In this document: positions 44,159 through 54,132 of the stretch, piece by piece | Position numbering within the stretch: position 1 is the stretch's first letter | How the letters are laid out: each line of letters opens with the position of its first letter | Notes under the pieces: model-generated | Told to the model about the DNA's origin: nothing | Databases searched by the model: none | The model's input: the letters and a program-made list of their open reading frames with translations, nothing else | Program-made: the position numbers and the translations under genes | NCBI GenBank assembly: GCA_019359035.1 | Contig: JAHHIC010000031.1 | Coordinates: forward strand, 175,828-239,827 | Length of the DNA stretch: 64,000 nt | Origin: Scytonematopsis contorta HA4267-MV1 | GTDB taxonomy: Bacteria > Cyanobacteriota > Cyanobacteriia > Cyanobacteriales > Nostocaceae | Reading direction: 5' to 3'

Positions 44159-45055
44159 TTAAGCAAGAGTTTGGCGCAATCTGGGTTGAATTGTTACCAA
44201 AGCCACAATAGCAAAGCCAAACAAAACTAACAAAGCTGCACCAAAAGTAACATCACCCCAAAAAGCGTGCATTACTACATTACCTAATTCCCAATCTTTA
44301 TGGGTATAAAGATAACGTATCGGTTCAATTGCGTAGCTGAGAGGGTTTAGAGTAGCGATAACCCTTAACCACTCAGGCATAAACGACAACGGAGCCAAAG
44401 CTGTGCTAGCGAATAACAATGGTAAGTTAGTGACGAAAATGACCGCAATTAGTTCAATATGTCCAGGTAGAGAAAACGCCAAACCCAAAGAAAGAGCCGT
44501 TACACCCAAAGCTAAGAGAAAAACAATTAGAGTGATAGCAGCCAAACCCTTAACATCTGGTAAACCAGCTCCGACAAAAGCAGCAGCAGCGACAATAGAG
44601 GCAGATTGTAACAGAGCTTGGCTAATAATAAAGATTGCTGAAGCAAACACAATAGAAAAGCGTGATGCTAAAGGAGCCACCAGCAATCGATTCAAAAAGC
44701 CAAATTCCCGGTCAAACATAATTGGTAAACCAGCATTCAAAGCTCCGGAAAAAGCTGTAAATACAATAATGCCCGCACTGAGAAATTGAGCATAATTTGT
44801 TGTAGAACCAAATATACCCTTAGGCGCATTTTGGAATAATGCACCAAATAGCAGTAACCACATTACAGGTTGGATAATACTAGCAATTAAACTGGATGGA
44901 CGGCGTTGTAACTGGATAAATAAACGGCGAGTTAAAGCCAGAGTCTCTTGCACTAAGTCACTAAAAAAACTCGGGGTCGCATTATTGTAAAGCTGTGGAG
45001 CAGCCACTTGTTGCCAGTTAATATCAGATTTCTCCGGTAAAAAAGTTCCACTCAT
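44159..45055 (-). CDS. ABC-2 type exporter permease (DrrB-like)
   Basis: The 298-residue protein has a cytoplasmic N-terminus (to about residue 55) and six hydrophobic spans in the ABC-2 permease arrangement. Family marks are RRPSSLIASIIQPVMWLLLFGALF at the first span, FDREFGFLNRLLVAPLASRF in the conserved cytoplasmic loop, and LPLLFASTALAPLSFMPEWLRVIATLNPLSYAIEPIRYL near the end. It forms an exporter with the ATPase at 45194. The substrate may be a lipid, polysaccharide or drug and cannot be told from sequence. A 138-bp STRR separates the two genes. Confidence 0.88.
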   Translation of the reverse strand: MSGTFLPEKSDINWQQVAAPQLYNNATPSFFSDLVQETLALTRRLFIQLQRRPSSLIASIIQPVMWLLLFGALFQNAPKGIFGSTTNYAQFLSAGIIVFTAFSGALNAGLPIMFDREFGFLNRLLVAPLASRFSIVFASAIFIISQALLQSASIVAAAAFVGAGLPDVKGLAAITLIVFLLALGVTALSLGLAFSLPGHIELIAVIFVTNLPLLFASTALAPLSFMPEWLRVIATLNPLSYAIEPIRYLYTHKDWELGNVVMHAFWGDVTFGAALLVLFGFAIVALVTIQPRLRQTLA

Positions 45056-45193
45056 AATTATTAATTGTTGTTTGTTGACGGTTGACGGTTGACGGTTGTT
45101 TGTTGACAGTTGACGGTTGACGGTTATTTGTTGGCAGTTAGCAGTTAACAGTTAACAGTTAACAGTTAGCAGTCATCAGTCATCAGTCAACAC
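45056..45193. repeat. STRR block between the exporter genes
   Basis: ttgacgg/ttgacag heptamers and then cagttaa/cagttag units fill the whole gap between the ATPase and permease genes of one transporter. Confidence 0.85.
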
Positions 45194-46213
45194 CTATCTC
45201 ATATTTTGTTTCTTCTCAGCTTTAGGGTCGCGGTTGGCTACTGCCGCAAGTTCAGCGTCCATGAGGGTGCGTCCGGTAGCCGCGAGATAAACATCATCTA
45301 AACTGGGTCGAGATTGAGCAATACCAAAAGTAGGTAAACCAGCTTCATTCAAAGTTTTTTGTATTGTAATCAGCGCATCATTTTGCTGGGTAACCACTAA
45401 GTTGAGGGAATTTCCTTGAGCGCTGTTAATAATAATTTCTTGCACAAATGGCAGCGACTTCAACAAATTTCTAGCAATTTCGGCTTCTTCAACAGGAGAA
45501 AATTCGCGGATGCGGAGGGTAACTCTGTCTCCCCCTAGTTTATCTTTCAATTCTGATGGGGTTCCAGTTGCGATTACCACACCACGGTCAATAATTGCAA
45601 CTCTATTTGCTAATGCATCAATTTCTTCTAAATAGTGACTGGTAATTAATACTGTTGTCCCAGCCTCTCGTAGCTTCCGCAAAAAGTCCCAGGCAATAAA
45701 ACGGCTTTCTATATCTAGTCCAGAGGTTGGTTCATCTAAAACTAAAACGTCAGGTGCGTGTAGTAATCCGGCTGCTAAATCAAGGCGCTTAAGAATACCA
45801 CCTGAGTATGTACCAGTCTTTTTATCTGCGTATTCCTGCAAATCAAGTAGATTTAACATCACCTCGATTCGCTGTTTTGTTACTGCTTTTGGTAGATGAT
45901 AAAGTGCGGCTTGTAATTGTAAAAGTTCTCGTCCGGTCAACACTTTATCTGGCGCTACTTCTTGAGCCACGTAGCCTAACTTTTGTCTGGCAATTTTGGG
46001 ATTATCTAATACAGAAATGCCTGATACCTCAATTTTGCCAGCATCAGGTGTGGTCAAAGTACACAAAGAGCGCAGAGTGGTTGTCTTCCCCGCACCGTTT
46101 GGTCCGAGTAAGCCAAAAATTTCTCCTGGTTGTACTTCAAAGGACACATCCTTTACGGCTTCTGTTGAACCGTAGCGCTTTTTTAAATTTTGAACTAAAA
46201 CGGCGTCCGGCAT
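45194..46213 (-). CDS. ABC exporter ATP-binding protein (DrrA-like)
   Basis: The 339-residue ATPase contains Walker [13 protein letters not shown] near residues 35-46, the Q-loop in [12 protein letters not shown], the signature [15 protein letters not shown], Walker [13 protein letters not shown] and the switch His in [11 protein letters not shown]. The C-terminal roughly 100 residues form the DUF4162-type tail ([17 protein letters not shown]) of the daunorubicin-exporter class. It pairs with the DrrB-like permease downstream. The substrate is unknown. Confidence 0.92.
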   Translation of the reverse strand: MPDAVLVQNLKKRYGSTEAVKDVSFEVQPGEIFGLLGPNGAGKTTTLRSLCTLTTPDAGKIEVSGISVLDNPKIARQKLGYVAQEVAPDKVLTGRELLQLQAALYHLPKAVTKQRIEVMLNLLDLQEYADKKTGTYSGGILKRLDLAAGLLHAPDVLVLDEPTSGLDIESRFIAWDFLRKLREAGTTVLITSHYLEEIDALANRVAIIDRGVVIATGTPSELKDKLGGDRVTLRIREFSPVEEAEIARNLLKSLPFVQEIIINSAQGNSLNLVVTQQNDALITIQKTLNEAGLPTFGIAQSRPSLDDVYLAATGRTLMDAELAAVANRDPKAEKKQNMR

Positions 46214-46261
46214 AACAGCTGACCCTTAACTATACAAATCTCAATAAAGTCTATCTCTATT

Positions 46262-46386
46262 GTAGGTTGGCTTAAGGAACGAGACCCAACAATCCAGCAA
46301 AAATCTTGGTAGTTTGGTTTAAGGAACCAGACCCAACAAAAAACCAAAAATGTTGGGTTTCCGTCCCGTCCTCAACCCAACCTACA
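46262..46386. repeat. Inverted-repeat element (gtaggttgg ... ccaacctac)
   Basis: The ends tgtaggttgg and ccaacctaca are exact inverted repeats; inside, gttggctt/ggtttaaggaacYagacccaac is repeated. It shares ends with the element at 12490-12608. It occupies the divergent promoter region between the exporter and the TPR gene. Confidence 0.75.
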
Positions 46387-46506
46387 AATTTGGTGAGTCT
46401 AAATAATTTGTTTAAATGTATACCATGTTTCCAACGGTGTCATTGGGAAAAGTTATAATGAGTATAAATAATCACACTTACTTAAGGAGGTCGAGGGTTC
46501 TCCCTA

Positions 46507-48402
46507 ATGGAAGACAACCGTCTCCAAGCTTACATAAACCTGATTCAACAATTGTTGAATTGTCCCAGCGGTGAAGAGTTAGAGCTGTTGCAAACTAATT
46601 CCGTTTTAGTGGATGCTGAGTTTCTTGAGGTGATGGAGAAAGTAGCGAGTCAAGTGGAAAATCAGGGAGCCTTAGGAGCAGCAATTTTCTTACGGAAGTT
46701 AGCACAGCAAATTAGAGAAGTTTTAGTAGAAGCTACGCAAATGTATCGTCTGGACGGGGGAAAGCGTTCTGAAGCTTATTTGAAACTAATTGAAACGCTG
46801 TTATTTAGCCCGTCTGGTACAGAAGCTGAGATTTTACGTAATCACCAACACTTAATTGATGGTGCTTTCGTATTAATGATATCTCAAATAGCTGGTATAT
46901 TTGCGGAAATAGGTGAGAATCAAGCAGTTCTTTTTTTAAGAAGTATTGCTGCTCCCTTAGCCAAAGTGGTAAGTAACTCTGGGTCGGATGAATCTTTTGC
47001 TGAGTACTTAGATTTTTTGGCTGATGCACTACGAGTTACTTCCGAAAGTAAGGTTGATGCCCAAGTTGTATACCCTTTACTCAAGGCAAATCTTGATAAA
47101 TTAGATTTACGCTTGGCAGAAGTCCTAGCCAAGTGGGCATCAGAAACGTTACCAAAGGTAAAGCCAGAAATTGCACTGAGTATTGCTGGAGATATTGTTA
47201 ATTTTAGTACTCTGATTCAACAATTTACCTTAGGCAGCCGGGTAAATAATTTAGAAATTGCCATTAAAGGTTATGAGGCAGGGCTTTCTGTTTTTAGCCA
47301 ACAAAATACTCCCCAACAGTGGGCAGCAACTCAAAATAACCTAGGGAATGCATATACTGACCGTATTTTAGGTGATAAAGCTGCGAATTTAGAATCAGCA
47401 ATTAAATGTTACCAAGCTGCTTTAAAAGTATATCAACGTAAATCTTTTCCCGAACAGTGGGCAGGAACGCTAAATAATCTTGGTAACGCTCACGTTGATA
47501 GATTGTTGGGAAATAGAGCAAATAATTTGGAAATTGCCATTCAATGTTATCAGGCAATATTAGAAATCTACCAACGCGGAATTTATCCTGAAGAATGGGC
47601 AAGAACTCAAAATAATCTGGGTAATACCTTCCAAATTCGGATTCGTGGCTACCGAACGCAAAATTTAGAAACGGCAATTACACACTATAAATTAGCGTTG
47701 CAGGTGTATCAACGTTCATTTAGTCCCAAACAATGGGCAAGGGCACAAAATAATTTGGGCAACGCTTACTGTAGTAGGATTTTAGGAGACAAAGCTCTTA
47801 ATTTAGAAAATGCCATCAAATGCTACCAAGCAGCCTTAGAAGTACGTATACGTGACAAAGCTCCCCAAGAATGGGCAAGAACCCAAAATAATCTTGGTAG
47901 TGCTTATATTGAACGTGTTTTAGGCAACAGAGCAGAAAATATTGAAGCTGCGATTGCTTGTTTTGAAGCGGCCTTGGAAGTCCGTACAAGGGAAAACACC
48001 CCCTTTGATTGGGCAATGACACAAAATCATCTTGGTAACGCTAAAAGATTCCGCATTCAAGGTAACAAAGCTGAAAATATTGAAGCTGCTATTGCCTGCT
48101 ACTATGAGGCATTGGAAGTGTACAAACAGGATACGGCTCCTGAACAATGGGCAATGCTACAAAATAACTTGGGAACTGCCTATTTAAACCGTATTCTAGA
48201 GGATAAAGCAGAAAATATCGAAATTAGTATTAAGTATTACAAAGCAGCTTTGGAGGTGTTTGAAAAAGATACTTATCCGCAGCGCTGGGTAACTACTTTA
48301 AAAAATCTGGCTACAGCTTATTTAAATCGCATTCATGGAGATAGGCAAGAAAATTTAAGACTTGCTACGGAATGCTTTAAAGCTGCGAAACAGAAGTTTT
48401 AA
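46507..48402 (+). CDS. Large TPR-type protein with eight 46-residue repeats
   Basis: The 631-residue soluble protein has two N-terminal copies of a roughly 70-residue helical module (AYINLIQQLLNCPSGEELELL, 4-75; AYLKLIETLLFSPSGTEAEIL, 86-160). Eight consecutive 46-residue repeats follow from about 246, with consensus NLExAIxCYxAALEVYxR (helix 1) and PEQWAxTQNNLGNAYxxRIxGxKAx (helix 2), then a capping half-repeat. In other cyanobacterial proteins these repeats precede a CHAT protease or kinase domain; none is present here, so it would act as an adaptor. AAGGAGG precedes the start. Strong similarity among units suggests recent duplication. Confidence 0.85.
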   Translation: MEDNRLQAYINLIQQLLNCPSGEELELLQTNSVLVDAEFLEVMEKVASQVENQGALGAAIFLRKLAQQIREVLVEATQMYRLDGGKRSEAYLKLIETLLFSPSGTEAEILRNHQHLIDGAFVLMISQIAGIFAEIGENQAVLFLRSIAAPLAKVVSNSGSDESFAEYLDFLADALRVTSESKVDAQVVYPLLKANLDKLDLRLAEVLAKWASETLPKVKPEIALSIAGDIVNFSTLIQQFTLGSRVNNLEIAIKGYEAGLSVFSQQNTPQQWAATQNNLGNAYTDRILGDKAANLESAIKCYQAALKVYQRKSFPEQWAGTLNNLGNAHVDRLLGNRANNLEIAIQCYQAILEIYQRGIYPEEWARTQNNLGNTFQIRIRGYRTQNLETAITHYKLALQVYQRSFSPKQWARAQNNLGNAYCSRILGDKALNLENAIKCYQAALEVRIRDKAPQEWARTQNNLGSAYIERVLGNRAENIEAAIACFEAALEVRTRENTPFDWAMTQNHLGNAKRFRIQGNKAENIEAAIACYYEALEVYKQDTAPEQWAMLQNNLGTAYLNRILEDKAENIEISIKYYKAALEVFEKDTYPQRWVTTLKNLATAYLNRIHGDRQENLRLATECFKAAKQKF

Positions 48403-48585
48403 GTTCTGAATTTTGAATTTTGAATTTTGAATTGTTATGTCGCTCATACGAGCTACCACAAATGTGTGTCGCTAAAAGAAGTGACTGCCAATTAAATTTT
48501 GGTGAAGTTATACATGATTTAGTGTATTGACGTCACTAAGGATTTACGTCATTCAAGTAGGCTGAACAATCAAACGCGACATTTT

Positions 48586-48644
48586 AACCCCCATTACTCT
48601 AGTTGGGAAACCCCAATTTCCTAATTATTGAAGTAATGGGGGTT
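48586..48644. other. Long stem-loop between TPR gene and protease gene
   Basis: Arms aacccccattact (48586-48598) and agtaatgggggtt (48632-48644) form a perfect 13-bp stem, with a smaller internal stem ttggg-aaac-cccaa. The 457-bp gap holds nothing else recognisable. It may be a terminator or a structured leader element. Confidence 0.5.
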
Positions 48645-48859
48645 TCCATTTGCTAAGGGCATTTCTACGGAAATTTATTTATTAAATAATATTTTTTACG
48701 TGTATTTACGTATTCACATTTTGCCATCTAGTTCACATAATGACAGGGAAAATAGGCGCAATATCAAAACGTTAGCCAGCGTTAGCTTAATACAGACAAA
48801 TTTTAAACCTTGTGGGTAACTCAACAGACTCAAAAAGATAAGAATTAAAAGGACAAAAT

Positions 48860-51235
48860 ATGCAAGGTAATGGGTTTATAGCTTCGGGTATGAACAGTGT
48901 TAATGCTGACATAAATAACATGTCTAACAACAATATGTCTTCAACTGGTGCATCGTCCCCAAGCCAAGGTGGAATGCCTTCTATTAGTATGGACTCTCAA
49001 CCTCCACAACGGCAAGTAGTTAGCAGTGAGATTAACTCTACCAATACTGGATATACACAAAAAGTTTTGGTGGAAATACGGTTACCTAAAAATCAAGGAC
49101 TTATGGGAGCTTCGGAAACAGTCTCCCAAATGAATATCGGTAGTTTTCAACTAGATACAAGTTATCAACCAGTATCTATTAATCCCGACGAGCAAATAGC
49201 TGGAATAATGGTTGAAAACGAAGAAACTGTAATTATTAGGGGTGTAGTTGAAGAAGATAAAATCTCGGAATTAGAAGCCCAACCCAATGTAGTTAAAGTT
49301 TATAAAGATACGCAAATTGCTCCTTTCAATCCAGCAACTTTAGAGAAAGTCCCAGAAAAAGTTGAGCAAGATACAGCGGTTCCAACGACGGATGACAAAA
49401 AGAGTAACTGTCCAATTGGAACCTGTGACTGTTCTCCAGCAACCGCAAAAGGAACAATAGCTGATGTTGCCAAGTATCTCGGTGTCGATAAAATTTGGGA
49501 AGCAGGCTATAAAGGTCAGGGTATTGTCGTTGGTGTTGTTGATGGTGGTATAACAGCCGAAGGTCGTCCCGTAAATCCAGGTGAAACAATTCGTCGAGTT
49601 CCTAATGTTATTGGTGGTCACCTTCCTGATTGGGGAACAAGAGCTAGGTCTTGGGGTGAACACGGAAATATGTCTGCTACAGATGTACTCGGTATGGCAC
49701 CAGAAGCAAAACTCTATGACCTATGTTTAGCAGGGGGTGACGCAATTTCTAACGCTATAGCAGCTTTTGATTGGGCAATCAAACAACACCGAACTGATGG
49801 CACACCTCATGTATTAACCAACAGTTGGGGAATTTTTCAAAAAAACTGGGATGAGTTTTACGCAACTAACCCCCAACACCCTTTCACCCGTAAGGTTGTA
49901 GAAGCAATTAACGAAGGTATATTAGTATTATTTGCTGCGGGTAACTGTGGTGGTTCTTGTCCCAGTTCCCGATGCGGAGAAGATTCTGGTCCAGGGAAAA
50001 GTATTTGGGGTGCTAACGGGCATCCATTAGTAATGACGGTAGGTGCTGTTAATAAAGACGAACAGTTTGTTGGTTACAGCAGTCAGGGTCCCGCTGCATT
50101 AGACCCGAATAAACCAGATTTTTGTTCTATTACTCATTTCAAAGGATATTTTGGTAGCGATAATGGAACCTCTGCAGCTTGTCCGATTGCTGCTGGGGTT
50201 GTAGCTTTGCTAAAGCAAGCGAAAAAAGACTTGGGACAAGAAGAAGCTAAACAAGCTTTGAAGAAAACAGCCAAAGATATTGGTGCCCCCGGTTTTGACC
50301 AACATTCAGGTGCTGGTATTTTGCAAGCAAAGGCCGCTTTTGATAGCTTGCTACCCCAACAACCAAAATGGTCTGAATGGGTTTCTATAGGAGGGAACAG
50401 TTTTTCATCTCCTGCTGCTGCATCTTGGGGAGAAAACCGAATCGACATTTTTGCCCTTGGTGCTGACAGCGAAGTTTATCAAAAATCTGGGCAGAAATCT
50501 AAGCAAGAACCTGACCAAAAGTCTGACCAAAATTCTGACCAAAAATGTGAGGATCATATTACTTGGGGTGAGTGGACAAGTTTAGGTGGTTTTGCTCTAT
50601 CAGCTCCTGCGGCTGTTTCTTGGGGAGAAGACCGTATTGATGTATTTATAATTGGACAAAAGCGCCAGTTACTGCGTAAGTTTTGGGATGGTACTTGTTG
50701 GAGCGAATGGGAAGATTTAGGCGGTTTATTTAAGCAAGGTGTAACAGTTTGCTCTTGGGGTGTTAACCGTTTAGATGTATTTGCTGTTGGTGCCGATAAT
50801 GCTATGTACCATAAATATTGGGATGGTACTTGTTGGAGTGAATGGATTTCTTTAGGTGGTTTATGTTTGTCCTCACCAGCTGCGGTATCTTCTGAACCAA
50901 ACCGTATTGATGTATTTGTAAGAGCTGACGACCACGCTATTTATCGCAAAACCTGGGACGGTACTGCTTGGAGTAGTAATTGGGAAAGTTTAGGTGGTTT
51001 ATGGATTTACTCTCCGGCAGCTGTAACTTGGAGTGAGAAGCGCTTGGATGTGTTCGCTATTGGTACTAATAATGCTATGCATCGTAAGTACTGGGATGGT
51101 TTGAATTGGAGTGCTTGGGAAAGTTTAGGTGGTACATCTATTTCTAGCCCTGCGGTAGTTGCACGAGGAAAAAATACCTTGGAGACTTTTGTAGTCGGTG
51201 GGGATAACGCAATTTATCGCAAGTATTACCTATAA
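48860..51235 (+). CDS. Subtilisin-like (S8) protease fused to a PLL-type beta-propeller
   Basis: The 791-residue protein has three parts. Residues 1-180: a Ser/Asn/Met-rich, signal-less start and an inhibitor-I9-like prosegment (KVLVEIRLP ... VVKVYKDTQ). Residues 185-495: an S8 domain with Asp228 in GVVDGGI, His268 in GEHGNMS and Ser438 in NGTSAACPIAAG. Residues 503-791: six repeats of a W-SEW-SLGG / SPAAVSWG-RIDVFAxG / AxYxKxWDG pattern, typical of PLL/DUF346 lectin-like propellers. The first blade contains a repeat-encoded insert (QKSKQEPDQKSDQNSDQK). It probably acts on or at a glycan-bearing surface; the export route is unclear. Confidence 0.88.
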   Translation: MQGNGFIASGMNSVNADINNMSNNNMSSTGASSPSQGGMPSISMDSQPPQRQVVSSEINSTNTGYTQKVLVEIRLPKNQGLMGASETVSQMNIGSFQLDTSYQPVSINPDEQIAGIMVENEETVIIRGVVEEDKISELEAQPNVVKVYKDTQIAPFNPATLEKVPEKVEQDTAVPTTDDKKSNCPIGTCDCSPATAKGTIADVAKYLGVDKIWEAGYKGQGIVVGVVDGGITAEGRPVNPGETIRRVPNVIGGHLPDWGTRARSWGEHGNMSATDVLGMAPEAKLYDLCLAGGDAISNAIAAFDWAIKQHRTDGTPHVLTNSWGIFQKNWDEFYATNPQHPFTRKVVEAINEGILVLFAAGNCGGSCPSSRCGEDSGPGKSIWGANGHPLVMTVGAVNKDEQFVGYSSQGPAALDPNKPDFCSITHFKGYFGSDNGTSAACPIAAGVVALLKQAKKDLGQEEAKQALKKTAKDIGAPGFDQHSGAGILQAKAAFDSLLPQQPKWSEWVSIGGNSFSSPAAASWGENRIDIFALGADSEVYQKSGQKSKQEPDQKSDQNSDQKCEDHITWGEWTSLGGFALSAPAAVSWGEDRIDVFIIGQKRQLLRKFWDGTCWSEWEDLGGLFKQGVTVCSWGVNRLDVFAVGADNAMYHKYWDGTCWSEWISLGGLCLSSPAAVSSEPNRIDVFVRADDHAIYRKTWDGTAWSSNWESLGGLWIYSPAAVTWSEKRLDVFAIGTNNAMHRKYWDGLNWSAWESLGGTSISSPAVVARGKNTLETFVVGGDNAIYRKYYL

Positions 51236-51473
51236 CAATTTCACAAATTACTTTGTCACAAATTACCTTGTGGGGTGGGCATCCTTGCCCGCCCTGGCAA
51301 TAGACAAGGCTTCTAGCCCATCCCACAAGAAGTAATTAGGGCAATGGACAGGCTAGAAGCCCATCCCACAAGAAGTAATTAGGGCAATGGACAGGCTAGA
51401 AGCCCATCCCACAAGAAGGTAATTTTCCCACATACCAGGTACATGCAACTTGCGGTAAACTGTCATTGCGTTC
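51236..51473. repeat. Tandem ~70-bp repeat (aggctagaagcccatcccacaagaag)
   Basis: Three copies (the first partial) of a unit containing cttctagcccatcccacaagaagtaattagggcaatggac lie between 51304 and 51420. They are preceded by gtggggtgggcatccttgcccgcc, a sequence also found at 43249. Confidence 0.75.
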
Positions 51474-51962
51474 ATGACAACAATTTTTATGGCTATCACC
51501 GTAACTGTTAGTAACGACTGTGTTAATAATTTAGACTTATCACCAGCAACTACGGTGATTGAAAAAATATTGTCTGAAGGAACATTAACAACCTACGAGC
51601 AACAACTGAGCTTTGATATCAATTACGAGCGAGAAGAATTTGACCCAAGAGAACTTTCAGAAATACCCGAAGTACGGTTGTGGTTTATCCGTCTCAATGC
51701 CAAGTATCCTTGGTTACCTTTTTTACTAGATTGGAAAGATGGAGAATTCGCTAGGTATACCGCAATGCTTGTTCCACACCAATTTAGTAGCAAAGAAGGC
51801 ATTCAATACAATCCAGAAGCTTTAGAAATTTTTCTGATGAGTAAAGTATTTATTTTGATAGATTGGTTAAAACAACAAGGTATCCCTAGTCAAGCTCGAA
51901 TCAAGTCTATGGGACAACTTTTAGGTTACGACTTCGACGATGAATTATTTGAAATATTTTAA
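51474..51962 (+). CDS. CRR6-like (DUF1817) protein
   Basis: The 162-residue protein has the highly conserved stretch LSEIPEVRLWFIRLNAKYPWLPFLLDWKDGE and then EGIQYNPEALEIFLMSKVFILIDWLKQQGIPSQARIKSMGQLLGY. I associate these with the Chlororespiratory Reduction 6 (DUF1817) family of cyanobacteria and chloroplasts, where CRR6 helps assemble the NDH-1 photosynthetic complex. The family name is from memory and the function is transferred by homology. The start may be the ATG at 51489 (MAITVTV), five codons downstream. Confidence 0.75.
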   Translation: MTTIFMAITVTVSNDCVNNLDLSPATTVIEKILSEGTLTTYEQQLSFDINYEREEFDPRELSEIPEVRLWFIRLNAKYPWLPFLLDWKDGEFARYTAMLVPHQFSSKEGIQYNPEALEIFLMSKVFILIDWLKQQGIPSQARIKSMGQLLGYDFDDELFEIF

Positions 51963-52050
51963 ATATTGCGAATTGTTTTCCCCACTCCCATAAAAATAGT
52001 ACAGATATCAAACAAGACACCTGTACTTATTCTCATACATTAATTTTAAA

Positions 52051-52815
52051 TTATTTCATCCGACAAATGAAATTGAGCGCTGTATTAAAGGCATACTCAA
52101 CAGCTTTTGATTTACTTGGTAAAGTCGCTTGCCAAATTCTATAATCGTTTAATTGTAAAATAAAGTTGGCTATACCATCAATTTTTATATTCTTAAGGAC
52201 TTCGTGTTGAGCAGCTTCAAATTCTTCTGCTGTCCCAGCGACTGCTAAAATATCCTCTGCTTTCTGAATAAATGCATCTAAAACTGCGTTCGTATAATCT
52301 CTTCCAGTCTCGTCTGCAAAAACTGATGATTTTTTTAGAGCTCGATACTCATTTAAAATCAAGTTAGCTATTTTTCTCCCTTCTCGATTCTCCCACAACT
52401 GAGGTAGTTGAACATCTAAATACTCAATTTCGTCACTGGTTTGATAACTGAGATATTCTCTGATATCAAGCGCGACATGAAACAGTTGCTCCCCAGCTAA
52501 TAGCTGCTTGATAGAATTTAAACTGATATCAATAAAGGTATCTTTAAATACTTTTTCTTCACCTTGAGGACATTCATAAGCTATGTAAGTCCAGACGCCA
52601 GGTTTGCCTATATGAGGTATTTCAGCTTGGTAAAAAGTTATTGTACCATCTTCTTCACACTCATAGTAAGCGCTGTATATGTCAGAAATTGTACAACCAC
52701 GAATAGCCTGAGAGCGATTTATCTTTTTAAAGATACCGATAATGTGATGCAGCTGACTTTCTACTTGGATATAACGTTTTTCACTGGATACAAAACTATG
52801 TAACTGAATCGCCAT
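52051..52815 (-). CDS. Protein of unknown function
   Basis: The protein of about 254 residues is soluble and acidic, with an N-terminal beta-rich half (RYIQVESQLHHIIGIFKKI; CEEDGTITFYQAEIPHIGKPGVWTYIAYECPQGEEKVFKD) and a helical C-terminal half. It ends in IANFILQLNDYRIWQATLPSKSKAVEYAFNTALNFICRMK. I start it at ATG 52815 because AAAGGAAAG lies just upstream; the longer frame to 52920 adds Cys-rich residues with no ribosome site. No domain recognised. It stands beside a 1.3-kb region without genes. Confidence 0.6.
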   Translation of the reverse strand: MAIQLHSFVSSEKRYIQVESQLHHIIGIFKKINRSQAIRGCTISDIYSAYYECEEDGTITFYQAEIPHIGKPGVWTYIAYECPQGEEKVFKDTFIDISLNSIKQLLAGEQLFHVALDIREYLSYQTSDEIEYLDVQLPQLWENREGRKIANLILNEYRALKKSSVFADETGRDYTNAVLDAFIQKAEDILAVAGTAEEFEAAQHEVLKNIKIDGIANFILQLNDYRIWQATLPSKSKAVEYAFNTALNFICRMK

Positions 52816-52920
52816 TTGTCTTTCCTTTGAATACTTTTGACATACTTGGTGAATACACCCGCCCAAAAAATACATACTTTTCAGGAACACAGAACATGGC
52901 GTGTCCGATTCACCATTCAA

Positions 52921-54054
52921 TCACTTTCACCAGGTAACAAAGACAACACTATTGTTGTCAATTAGCCGAGTACAGTTAGTTTTGCCGCCCAGAGGCTGCT
53001 ACTCTATTTCTAACGCAAATCCATTGTTTAAGTTAACCTTCTTGTAACAAGACCTTAAACTCTGGAATAGATTCATTAGTGTATCACCTGCGGCTATTTT
53101 TGTCTTGTAATTTTCGCCATGTGTTAGATTTTTTTTTTCTTTACTCAGATACCTAGAATCAAAAATTATGTATCCTAATTATCCAAATACAATATGTGAC
53201 CAAAGCCTAATTAACCAGAATAATTTTTCTGATGTACCTTATTTTTGGTTCAGTTACATTATTCCCAATAAAAAATCAAAACTAACAGGTTTGCAAAATA
53301 AAAATGATTTAAATTCTCGATTTCTTTAAAGCTCTTGTATTATAAGGCTTTGATATATTTTGCGACCTTGGGCATACAAACTCCACTTCCCTGAGACATA
53401 GTTTTAGTTACATCACTCACATTTAACAGTATAGGAATAAAGCGCTACCGGAATAAAAATACATTAGAGTAAATTGGCGGTCTAACTAACGGATAAATTT
53501 ACCGTTTTATTGTGATTTCAAGCATATACTCATTGCCATTTTTGTGGTATGAACTGTAGCGTTAGGTGGAAATACACCAGTTACCATGCCTTAAGAAACA
53601 TTAGAAGGTTCGCAAAATATGTATCATCATTGATTACACTTCAATGTTTACCAGACAGCACAATTAATACGATGTACTCGCATCACCGCTACGTTTTTTC
53701 ACGCAATATGAAAAACTACAAATCAAATAAATTTGTTTGCGTAGCTACTAAAATTCTTATATTTAGTTAGCACTTTCAATATGACAAATATGTGCGCTCG
53801 TTAACATACTTAATTCAGTTAGCTAAGGGCGGGTAACCAGTATAACGCATTTAACTTTTACTTGACGCTTTCCTTCTTGCCTAAAATACCATGTAATACT
53901 TTTACTAGGGGATATGGGTCAGACCCCTCAGTACATTAATAACTTATAATCCATAATAGTAGAGCTTTTGCAGTGATTTAGCTCACAATCAAAATCAAGT
54001 ATACTGCGTATCAATTACTATTATTTATACAACAAAAAATAAAAAATGGGGAGT
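52921..54054. other. 1.1-kb gene-free stretch
   Basis: No convincing gene. Frames at 53168-53329 (53 residues) and 53549-53770 (73 residues) exist but have poor composition and no ribosome site. One hairpin is clear: gggtc-a-gaccc inside agggg ... cccct (about 53908-53930). The region is AT-rich with several long T or A runs. It could hold regulatory RNA or a decayed gene beyond recognition. Confidence 0.45.
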
Positions 54055-54132
54055 AATTACCAATTCGCCATTCGCAATTATTCCCCATTCCCCACTCCCT
54101 ATTCCCTACTCCCCATTCCCCATTCCCCACTC
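54055..54132. repeat. STRR (attcccc/actcccc heptamers)
   Basis: Heptamers run up to the stop codon of the glycosyltransferase gene on the minus strand. Confidence 0.8.

Noticed and set aside
53168..53329. 53-residue frame starting MYPNYPNTICDQS
   Set aside because: Asn/Lys/Ile-rich as expected for random AT-rich DNA; no supporting signal.
53549..53770. 73-residue frame in the 52.9-54.1 kb gap
   Set aside because: Composition is unlike a folded protein and there is no ribosome site or family resemblance.
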